A stretch of DNA of 11,549 nucleotides from an uncultured Chloroflexota bacterium (lineage in GTDB: Bacteria; Chloroflexota; Limnocylindria; Limnocylindrales; CSP1-4): contig CAIYQJ010000370.1 in NCBI GenBank assembly GCA_903928275.1, positions 1 to 11,549 of the forward strand, written 5' to 3'. This document shows, in pieces, positions 5,740-11,549 of the stretch. A program made the translations under genes and the position numbers. Numbering within the stretch: position 1 is the stretch's first letter; the number at the start of each line of letters is the position of its first letter. The notes beneath the pieces are model-generated. The model saw only the letters and a list, made by a program, of their open reading frames with translations, did no database searches and had not been told where the DNA came from.

Positions 5740-7872
5740 TCAGCGGACGATGTGCACGGTCGTTCCCGCGGCGCCGAAGAGGACGACGTAGCCCCCAGCG
5801 GAGACGGCGACCTTCGGCGCGTCGCCCGAGCCGGAGGCGACCGGGGCGAGGTCGGCGTCAAAGACCTTCCAGTCCTTGGCACCCGCGACCGCGAGCGTGG
5901 AGGCGCTCGCCACCATCCGCCACTCCGCGCGGCCATCCGGCCCGATCGCGACCGACGACGGTCCCGAGGCGAGCGCCGGCACCGTCGCTGCCGGGCGGTA
6001 CTCGAAGCTTCCGTATCGCAGCCATTCCTCGCCGTCGCGCACGACGACGTCGAGGTCCACGAGGTCCCGTCCTGCCTCGACCGGCGCGACGAGGCACATG
6101 GCGCCGAACGTGTCGCTGCCGCCCACGTCCACGGGCGCGGGCGAGTACGGGTCGACGATGTCCAGGTACCCGGGGAGGTCCGGGATCGTCGCGAGGTGCG
6201 TCGCAGGCGAGACGAGCCACTTGAAGTCGGTCGGGTTCACGTTCGTCATGAGCCACGTCTTCCCGAGCCGCGCGCTCCAGGCGGGCGACAGGGGTTCGCC
6301 GGGCGGGAAGTGCTGGCCCATCGGTGCATCGGTCCAGGCTGTCCCATACCCCTGCGTGAGCCGGCCCACCAGGTATGTCGTCCCCCACCGGGTCGCGGCG
6401 CGGATCGCGACCGCCGGGTCCCCGTCGTTCCAGAACAGCCCGTCGGAGCGGAGCGTGAAGGGGCCGAGGATCGGCGTCCATGCGTCCCCGATGGCCATGG
6501 CGAGCTGCAGGCTTCCGTCCGGCCGGGCGTCCACGCGGTAGGCCACGCCTCCCTGCCGGACGTAGATCCCCTCGATCGCGTGGAGCTGCGCGGCGGTGGG
6601 CGTCCGCGCCGGGAGCGTGGCCCGGCCGAGGACGGGGGGCACCGATCGCAGCGTCCCCTGGTCCACCAGGGCGTGGAGCATGACCCGCTCCGTGAGCGCC
6701 TGGGCGGAGATGTGCCGGCCGAACGGGCCGGCGTTCTCGACGATGACCGAGAGGCCGGCCTTGGGTGCGACGAGCAGCCCCGCCGAGTACGTGAAGATGT
6801 CGCCCGACTTCCACCACCCCGGGACGCCGACCGAGACCAGCGCGCGCTCCGCGACGGTGTCCCAGCCGAGGCCGAAGCGCAGCGAGAGCGGCCCCGAGAC
6901 GTCGAGCGTCGAGACCGTCTGGTCGCGGGCCATCTCGGCGACCGACGCCGCCGACAGGATGCGCCGTCCGTCGTAGACGCCGCCGCTCGCGAGCATCGTC
7001 GCGAGCCTGGCCATCTCCGTGGGCGTCGAGAAGAAGCCGCCCGAGCCGTACCCGTTCGGGTACTCCTGGGGGGTCAGCGTGCCGGTCGAGGCATCGAACG
7101 CACGGGCGGTCGAGCCCTCCGCGAACGGCACGTCGCCATAGCGCGAGTGGGTCATCCCGAGCGGCGCGAGGATCGCATCGGCGACGTACGCGGGGAACGG
7201 CTTCCCGCTCGCCCGGGCCACGACGACCTGGGCGAGGTTGAAGCACTCGTTGCAGTAGACGCTCATCGCGCCCGGCGTCGTCTTGAGGCGCTCGGTCGCG
7301 AGGTCCGCGAGCATCTGGGCCTCGAAAGCCGGGTACGGGGTCGTCCCGGCGAAGTTGCGGTAGTCGGCACCGGGCAGGCCGGCCGAGTGGTCCAGGAGCA
7401 TCCGGACGGTGATCCGGCGGTACTCCGGCGAGGCCATCCGGAAATCGGGCACGTAGCGGACGACGGGCGCATCGAGGCTCACCGTGCCCGCGTCGACGAG
7501 CGTCATGACGGCGGCCGTCGTCACCATCTTGCTGACGGAGCCCAGGCCGTAGAGCGTGTCTGCGGTCGGCTTCGCGCCCGTCGGGCCATCGAGGTGTCCG
7601 AAGGTCTCGCGCCAGACGATCGACCCGTGGTCGACGAGCGCGATCGAGAGGGAGCTCGCACCCGACGCCGCGAGCATCGCGGTCGCGGCAGCGCGGCCGT
7701 CCGCGATCGTCGCCGCGTAGGAGACGCGCGGGGCGGCGGCGTCCACCGCGACGGGTGCCGCGATCCACGCGGGCACGGAGAAGGCGGCGACCAGGAGCGC
7801 GCCGACGAGCGCGCCGAGCCGACGACGATGACGGCCGGAGACCGGGCGGGTGGAGGGCGAGATGGAGCGCAT
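5740..7872 (-). CDS. Exported serine hydrolase, class C beta-lactamase / PBP4*-like, with long C-terminal extension
   Basis: This 710-residue protein starts with an Arg-rich N-region and a hydrophobic stretch (about 20-40) ending near VDAAAP, a Sec signal peptide. Residues about 55-400 form a beta-lactamase fold (PF00144): the nucleophile motif S112-V-S-K115, the Y206-C-N208 motif (YxN) and K355-S-G357 in the KTG position. This group includes D-aminopeptidases, esterases and DD-peptidases; true beta-lactamase activity is not implied. Residues about 430-710 are an additional region, beginning LHAIEGIYVRQGGVAYRVDARPDG, which looks like beta-rich lipocalin-like sequence; its later half is unrecognised. 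The ATG at 7872 was chosen because it puts the signal peptide at the N-terminus; the open frame continues upstream to 8115 but with low-complexity non-secretory sequence. The ribosome binding site is weak. The gene stands alone and is not linked to the hyp operon. Confidence 0.85.
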   Translation of the reverse strand: MRSISPSTRPVSGRHRRRLGALVGALLVAAFSVPAWIAAPVAVDAAAPRVSYAATIADGRAAATAMLAASGASSLSIALVDHGSIVWRETFGHLDGPTGAKPTADTLYGLGSVSKMVTTAAVMTLVDAGTVSLDAPVVRYVPDFRMASPEYRRITVRMLLDHSAGLPGADYRNFAGTTPYPAFEAQMLADLATERLKTTPGAMSVYCNECFNLAQVVVARASGKPFPAYVADAILAPLGMTHSRYGDVPFAEGSTARAFDASTGTLTPQEYPNGYGSGGFFSTPTEMARLATMLASGGVYDGRRILSAASVAEMARDQTVSTLDVSGPLSLRFGLGWDTVAERALVSVGVPGWWKSGDIFTYSAGLLVAPKAGLSVIVENAGPFGRHISAQALTERVMLHALVDQGTLRSVPPVLGRATLPARTPTAAQLHAIEGIYVRQGGVAYRVDARPDGSLQLAMAIGDAWTPILGPFTLRSDGLFWNDGDPAVAIRAATRWGTTYLVGRLTQGYGTAWTDAPMGQHFPPGEPLSPAWSARLGKTWLMTNVNPTDFKWLVSPATHLATIPDLPGYLDIVDPYSPAPVDVGGSDTFGAMCLVAPVEAGRDLVDLDVVVRDGEEWLRYGSFEYRPAATVPALASGPSSVAIGPDGRAEWRMVASASTLAVAGAKDWKVFDADLAPVASGSGDAPKVAVSAGGYVVLFGAAGTTVHIVR

Positions 7873-8313
7873 GGAGGACCCCTGGTGGTGGCGGGCGCCG
7901 TGCCGATCCCGACGGACCGGGCGTCTCGCAATCCCCCCTGCGCCGACCACCTGCGAGGCGTCGAACGCATCCAGCGGGCACGCCCGGCACCGCCGGAACG
8001 CGCGGCTGCCAGCATGCGGTTGCGTAGCAGTGACACGGTAGCAGCCGCCGGTGGGGACGTTCGGGCCGTCGGGCCGTCGGGCCTGTTGGGCAGGACCGGC
8101 CGTCCGAGCGCACATCGCCTCCCGGGGCGTCGGCCCGGGTCTTCCGGCGGTCCGCGACGTCGTGGAGCCCCGGCCGGTCGTCCTCCCCGGCGCCGACGCG
8201 GCGATCGACGGCCTCCACCTGGTGGAGCCACGCGTGGACGGAGCCGTGCTCGGGGTCGGCCATCGGGCCCCGGCCGGGCGGGCGGCAGCCGCCGTCGACA
8301 GGAGGGCCGCGCC
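7873..8313. other. Intergenic region upstream of the serine hydrolase gene
   Basis: No gene is supported in these 441 bases. They hold a direct repeat GTAGCAG at 8024-8030 and 8038-8044 (14-bp period). On the minus strand GGCTGCTACCGT (8046-8035) includes a plausible extended -10 (TGC-TACCGT) about 160 nt ahead of the serine hydrolase. A run of GGGCCGTC-like short repeats lies near 8062-8080. A small perfect palindrome, GGCGGC-A-GCCGCC (8281-8293), lies 21 nt past the LLM gene stop; it may help terminate that gene but has no U-tract. Confidence 0.4.
8035..8046 (-). promoter_or_regulatory. Possible extended -10 element for the serine hydrolase gene
   Basis: Minus-strand GGCTGCTACCGT has the form TGn-TAnnnT. 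It differs by one base from the element next to the LLM start (9339-9350). It would leave a leader of about 155 nt. No convincing -35 was found. Confidence 0.25.
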
Positions 8314-9330
8314 TCAGACGTGGGGAGCGACGCCCTCGGCGAGCCGCCCCATCAGGTCGACCTGCGCGGCGTCGTCCAGGAGCGGGAGGTGGCTCCGCGC
8401 GACGAACTCGACGGGCACTCCCGCGTGGCGCCGGATGTCGAGCAGAGCCTCGACGAGCTCGTCGGGGGTCCCGGCGTACGTCGCCCGGCCCTTCACCAGC
8501 TCATGGTCCGGCCGGTCGAACGTCGGCGGGGTCACGGCCGGCAGCGGCCGGGCCGCCGAGGCCCCCATGTCGGAGTACTTCCACTGCATCGCCCACAGCG
8601 CGTCGCGGTAGCGGGCGAGCGCGTCCTCCTGCGAGGCCCCGGGCAGCAGCACCGAGTAGTGGATGAACCGGAAGGTCGCGGGATCCCGGCCGATGCGCTC
8701 GCACTCGTCCAGAACCCAGCCGACCTGCTCGGTGAACCGCTCGACCGTCGAGTTCGCGAAGATCCCGTCGGCGAGGCGCGCCGCGCGACGGATCGCCGGC
8801 TCCGCGCTACCGCCCACGAGCACCGGGATCCGGCTCGAGGGCGTGGGCCGGACGGCGAGCGTCGGGAGATCGTAGACCGCGCCATGGTGGGTGAACGGCT
8901 CGCCCGTCCACGCCCGCGGGAGGATCCGGAGGATCTCGTCCATGGCCGCGCCGCGACGGCGCGCATCGGCGCCGAGCCCCGCGAACTCGACCTCCGACCA
9001 CCCGAGGCCGAGGCCGAGGACCAGCCGCCCGTGGCTGAGCAGCGCGACGGTCGCCGCGTCCTCCGCCAGGCGGAGCGGGTGGTACAGCGGGGCGAGGACG
9101 ACGCCGGTGCCGATCTCGATCCGCGAGGTCGCCTGCGCGAGCGCCGCGCTGACGACGAGGAGCGACGGCATGTACCCGTCATCGACGAAATGGTGCTCGG
9201 TCGTCCAGACGGACGTGAAGCCGAGCCGTTCCGCCTCGACGGCCAGCCGGACCGTCTCGTCGTAGGCGCGCGTCCAGTCGGTCTCGCCGGGGCGAAGCTG
9301 CGCGCTGAGGAGTCCGAACCCGAGTCCCAT
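8314..9330 (-). CDS. Luciferase-like (LLM class) flavin- or F420-dependent oxidoreductase
   Basis: This 338-residue protein has the luciferase-family TIM barrel (PF00296). It begins MGLGFGLLSAQL, then AVEAERLGFTSVWTTEHHF (about 30-48), where EHHF is the conserved active-site region of the family. ATSRIEIGTGVVLAPLYHP, HGRLVLGLGLGWSEVEF and IPVLVGGSAEPAIRRAARLADG follow, all characteristic segments. Many such proteins in high-GC bacteria use reduced F420, others FMNH2; the sequence does not decide, and the substrate is unknown. Length is normal for the family. The ATG at 9330 fits the family's N-terminus. There is no Shine-Dalgarno at a usable distance (GGAGGA lies about 26 nt away), while a TGC-TATCGT element ends 8 nt before the ATG, suggesting a leaderless mRNA. 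It is divergent from the phosphoesterase gene. Confidence 0.9.
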   Translation of the reverse strand: MGLGFGLLSAQLRPGETDWTRAYDETVRLAVEAERLGFTSVWTTEHHFVDDGYMPSLLVVSAALAQATSRIEIGTGVVLAPLYHPLRLAEDAATVALLSHGRLVLGLGLGWSEVEFAGLGADARRRGAAMDEILRILPRAWTGEPFTHHGAVYDLPTLAVRPTPSSRIPVLVGGSAEPAIRRAARLADGIFANSTVERFTEQVGWVLDECERIGRDPATFRFIHYSVLLPGASQEDALARYRDALWAMQWKYSDMGASAARPLPAVTPPTFDRPDHELVKGRATYAGTPDELVEALLDIRRHAGVPVEFVARSHLPLLDDAAQVDLMGRLAEGVAPHV

Positions 9331-9338
9331 CGATGGCG

Positions 9339-9350
9339 ACGATAGCAGCC
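9339..9350 (-). promoter_or_regulatory. Possible extended -10 element for a leaderless LLM mRNA
   Basis: Minus-strand GGCTGCTATCGT contains TGn-TATCGT (TAnnnT), ending 8 nt before the ATG at 9330. Initiation at this element would give an mRNA starting at or just before the start codon, in line with the missing ribosome binding site. Confidence 0.35.
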
Positions 9351-9540
9351 AGCGCTCCTCCGTGGCGCAGGTCGGGCCCGCCTGCGGGAGCGTCGCCCGG
9401 GGGCGCCGGACGGGCGCTCGGTCGCGCCGATCGGCGTTGAGAGGAGCCGTCGCACTTCACCGGGCCGCGCGCCGATCGTCCGACCGGACACGCCGCTCGC
9501 TGCGGGGCGGCCACTCCGCGAACGGGGGCCGAAAGGCAGG

Positions 9541-9568
9541 TGGAACGCCCCCCGCGGCTCCGTAGACT
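9541..9568 (+). promoter_or_regulatory. Weak candidate promoter for the phosphoesterase gene
   Basis: TGGAAC, a 16-nt spacer and TAGACT. The -10 matches TATAAT at four positions and the -35 at three. It sits about 200 nt before the start codon, upstream of the 9650-9698 hairpin. It is the best pair seen on this strand but the match is weak. Confidence 0.22.
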
Positions 9569-9649
9569 CCGTCTCGCTGGGGGGACCCAGCCGACCGCAG
9601 CAGGTCCGGCGAATGATGCCCGAGATCCGGTCCGCCGACGCCACGGGAC

Positions 9650-9698
9650 CATCGATGACCTGGTGGGGCGTCGCTCCCCCATCTCCGGGTGATCGATG
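9650..9698 (+). repeat. 49-nt nested inverted repeat (leader hairpin)
   Basis: The outer arms CATCGATGACC (9650-9660) and GGTGATCGATG (9688-9698) pair at 10 of 11 positions. Inside them GGTGGGG (9662-9668) pairs with CCCCATC (9677-9683), with one G-U, around an 8-nt loop. Only 1 and 4 unpaired bases separate the stems, so it can form one long hairpin. It ends 70 nt before the phosphoesterase start. It could be a structured 5' leader or a protein-binding site; a terminator is unlikely between divergent genes. Confidence 0.55.
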
Positions 9699-9768
9699 CG
9701 GGCGACGTCCGCCATGCCGGCCCGTCGCCGACGTCCCATCGAGCAGGGATCGCGTGAGGTGCGCAGAG

Positions 9769-11549
9769 ATGATGCCGTTCGGTCGATCGCAGGCCAGCCG
9801 GGCAGCCGCCGTGGGCGTCATCGCCATCGTCGCGGCGGCGTGCGTATCGGCGACGCCCGGATCGGTCCCGTCGGGAGCGCCCGGCGCGTCGACTCCGGAC
9901 CGAGTCGGCGCGAGCGCGTCCGCGAAGCCGCAGACGGTCCCGGGAACGCCGCTCCCGGGGATCACGGCCGCCGACGGGATCCACAAGATCCAGCACGTCG
10001 TCGTGATCATGCAGGAGAACCGTTCCTTCGACACGTACTTCGGGACCTTCCCCGGAGCCAACGGCATCCCGATGAGCAACGGGGTGCCGACCGTCTGCAT
10101 CCCCGACCCCGACACCGGGGGTTGCGACAGGCCCTATCACACGAACGTCGACGATTCCTTCGGCGGTCCGCATACCGCGGATCACGCGGTGAAGGACATC
10201 GCCGGCGGGAAGATGGACGGCTTCGTCGGATCGGTCGAAACGGTGCGCAAGCACTGCGCCACGACGGACGCGGGCAACCCGGCGTGCGCCGAGATGGGCA
10301 CCGGCGTCCCCGACGTGATGAGCTACATCGACAGCCGCGAGATCCCCAACTACTGGACCTACGCGAAGGACTTCGTACTGCAGGACCGGATGTTCGAGTC
10401 GGTCGCCTCGCAGAGCTTCGAGTCGCACCTCTACATGGTGTCCAGCTGGGCGGCGCTCTGCGCCAACGCGGCCGATCCGATGAGCTGCGCCAGCGCCATC
10501 TCGACGGTCGACCTCCCCACCGCCGCCAAGCCCCAGCCCTACGCCTGGACCGACATCACCTACCTGCTCCATGCCCACGACGTGAGCTGGGCCTACTACG
10601 TGGACCAGGGCGAGCAGCCCGACTGCGCCGACGGCTCGATGACCTGTGCATCGACGAACCAGGACCTGACCCACCCCAGCGTCTTCACCCCGCTGCTCGG
10701 CTTCGCCGACGTGGTGGCGAACGAGCAGATCAGCAACGTCCGCGACGTCTCGGAGTTCACCACCGCGGCGGCCGCCGGTACCCTGCCGGCGGTGAGCTGG
10801 GTCGTGCCCAACGGGGCCGACAGCGAGCATCCGCCGCACCTGATCTCGGCCGGCCAGAGCTACGTCACGAACCTCGTCAACGCCGCGATGTCCGGGCCCG
10901 ACTGGAACAGCACGGCGATCTTCCTCGCCTGGGACGACTGGGGCGGCTTCTACGACCACGTGGTCCCGCCGGTCGTCGACGCCAACGGCTACGGCCTGCG
11001 CGTCCCGGCGATGGTCATCAGCCCGTATGCGAAGACCGGCTACATCGACGGCCAGACGCTCTCGTTCGACGCCTACCTGAAGTTCATCGAGGACGACTTC
11101 CTCGGCGGCGCCAGGCTCGACCCGGCCACCGACGGCCGCCCGGACTCCCGCCCCACTGTGCGCGACACGGTGCCCATCCTCGGCGACCTGACGAACGACT
11201 TCGACTTCACCCAGCCACCACGCCCCCCGGTCCTGCTCTCGACCCACCCGATCACCGACCTGGCGCCGAGGGCGTATGCGCCGCTCGCGAGCACGCTCGG
11301 TGCCCGGGTCGATGACCTCGCCGCCCGGGCGCAGGCACCCACGGTGAGGACGGCGTCGATCGACGCGGCGACCGGGACGGCTCCGGTCTTCGGGGCGGAG
11401 CTGGCCGTGGCGAACGGGAACCGGGGCCCGCTGCTGCTGCAGCCGCAGACCCTGACCGAGGTCGGCCTGACGCTCGATCGCTTCCGCGAGCTCGGGATCA
11501 GGGGCGTGACGGTGAACGTCGCCTTCCCCCTGCTCACCGCGACGTTCCC
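9769..11549 (+). CDS. Exported phospholipase C / acid phosphatase-type phosphoesterase with C-terminal fusion (runs off right edge)
   Basis: The frame is open for 593 codons to the window edge. The N-terminus has Arg residues, a hydrophobic stretch and AAAC25, a relaxed lipobox, so this is probably a lipoprotein; a Ser/Pro/Ala linker follows to about residue 66. Residues about 72-490 are a phosphoesterase domain (PF04185, bacterial PLC/AcpA type). Its motifs are the metal-site QENRSFDTYFG (82-92), GGPHTADHAV (132-141), GKMDGF (147-152), SEHPP (352-356), AWDDWGGFYDHV (387-398) and YGLRVPAMVISPYAKTG (408-424). The end of the domain is FIEDDFLGG and LDPATDGRPD. These enzymes hydrolyse phosphate esters or phospholipid head groups outside the cell. 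From about residue 495 an unrelated segment continues in frame (see findings). Start: ATG 9769 (or ATG 9772), with GAGGTG upstream. The gene is divergent from the LLM gene. Confidence 0.9.
   Translation, partial: MMPFGRSQASRAAAVGVIAIVAAACVSATPGSVPSGAPGASTPDRVGASASAKPQTVPGTPLPGITAADGIHKIQHVVVIMQENRSFDTYFGTFPGANGIPMSNGVPTVCIPDPDTGGCDRPYHTNVDDSFGGPHTADHAVKDIAGGKMDGFVGSVETVRKHCATTDAGNPACAEMGTGVPDVMSYIDSREIPNYWTYAKDFVLQDRMFESVASQSFESHLYMVSSWAALCANAADPMSCASAISTVDLPTAAKPQPYAWTDITYLLHAHDVSWAYYVDQGEQPDCADGSMTCASTNQDLTHPSVFTPLLGFADVVANEQISNVRDVSEFTTAAAAGTLPAVSWVVPNGADSEHPPHLISAGQSYVTNLVNAAMSGPDWNSTAIFLAWDDWGGFYDHVVPPVVDANGYGLRVPAMVISPYAKTGYIDGQTLSFDAYLKFIEDDFLGGARLDPATDGRPDSRPTVRDTVPILGDLTNDFDFTQPPRPPVLLSTHPITDLAPRAYAPLASTLGARVDDLAARAQAPTVRTASIDAATGTAPVFGAELAVANGNRGPLLLQPQTLTEVGLTLDRFRELGIRGVTVNVAFPLLTATF

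Larger units (their letters stand above)
9331..9768. other. Divergent intergenic region between the LLM and phosphoesterase genes
   Basis: No gene is supported in these 438 bases. They contain the LLM promoter candidate (9339-9350). A weak plus-strand promoter-like pair, TGGAAC (9541-9546) and TAGACT (9563-9568) with a 16-nt spacer, would leave a leader of about 195 nt for the phosphoesterase gene. The large inverted repeat at 9650-9698 lies inside that leader, and GAGGTG (9755-9760) is the ribosome binding site of the phosphoesterase gene. Confidence 0.4.

Noticed and set aside
5677..9345. A 1222-residue plus-strand open frame
   Set aside because: It is antisense to the serine hydrolase and LLM genes, is extremely rich in Arg, Gly, Asp and Val, and shows no domain. 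High GC content makes such long antisense frames common.
9457..11247. A 596-residue minus-strand frame opposite the phosphoesterase
   Set aside because: It is a repetitive Val/Asp/Arg/Gly-rich antisense frame without any domain signature.
9696..11315. A 539-residue plus-strand frame overlapping the phosphoesterase
   Set aside because: It is out of frame with all the phosphoesterase metal-site motifs and has low-complexity Arg-rich composition.
1..11549. CRISPR arrays, tRNA or rRNA genes, insertion sequences, attachment sites
   Set aside because: No regularly spaced repeats, cloverleaf sequences, ribosomal RNA stretches, transposase or integrase motifs, or terminal inverted repeats were seen on reading through the window.

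Overview
The window is very GC-rich (roughly 70%) with dense, G/C-ending codon use, an F420-type luciferase-like oxidoreductase, isolated BTAD-type regulator sequence and actinobacterial/chloroflexal-looking secreted enzymes. This suggests a high-GC Chloroflexota or Actinomycetota, probably an environmental lineage. The assignment rests on protein flavour only, since no rRNA, tRNA or phylogenetic marker is present. Almost everything is on the minus strand; only the last gene and one regulator relic are on the plus strand.

Region by region, from left to right: (i) 1-577, the N-terminal part of an MFS permease running off the left edge; (ii) 578-1114, a non-coding stretch with a decayed BTAD (SARP-type activator) fragment; (iii) 5449 down to 1115, a compact six-gene minus-strand operon in the order FAD oxidoreductase, membrane-anchored SRPBCC protein, cysteine-rich 4Fe-4S protein, hypA, hypB, ArsR-family regulator; (iv) 5450-5739, the operon's control region and a terminator-like hairpin; (v) 5740-7872, an exported serine beta-lactamase-type hydrolase with a large extra C-terminal part; (vi) 8314-9330, a luciferase-like (LLM) oxidoreductase; (vii) 9769 to the right edge, a plus-strand exported phospholipase C/acid phosphatase-type phosphoesterase whose reading frame continues into an unrelated C-terminal module.

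The most interesting part is the six-gene operon. Its genes overlap or sit only a few bases apart (gaps of 28, -4, 9, -1 and -8 nt), so they are almost certainly co-transcribed and translationally coupled. It contains the nickel-delivery pair HypA/HypB but no hydrogenase, urease, other Hyp protein or nickel transporter. Instead the pair is tied to a flavoprotein, an SRPBCC protein and an Fe-S protein with an unusual run of cysteines. The terminal ArsR-type regulator has its own C-terminal cysteine cluster. In front of the first gene lie a 26-bp imperfect palindrome (10 of 13 pairs), which looks like an ArsR operator, and directly after it a leader that can fold into a 14-bp stem with one small bulge and that buries the ribosome binding region of the first gene. 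I read this as a possible metal- or redox-controlled system in which HypA/HypB serve a non-hydrogenase metalloenzyme. That reading is inference; the gene identities and the DNA structures are visible in the sequence.

The flanking genes (MFS permease, serine hydrolase, LLM oxidoreductase, phosphoesterase) show no obvious link to the operon or to each other. No tRNA, rRNA, CRISPR array, insertion sequence or phage gene was seen.
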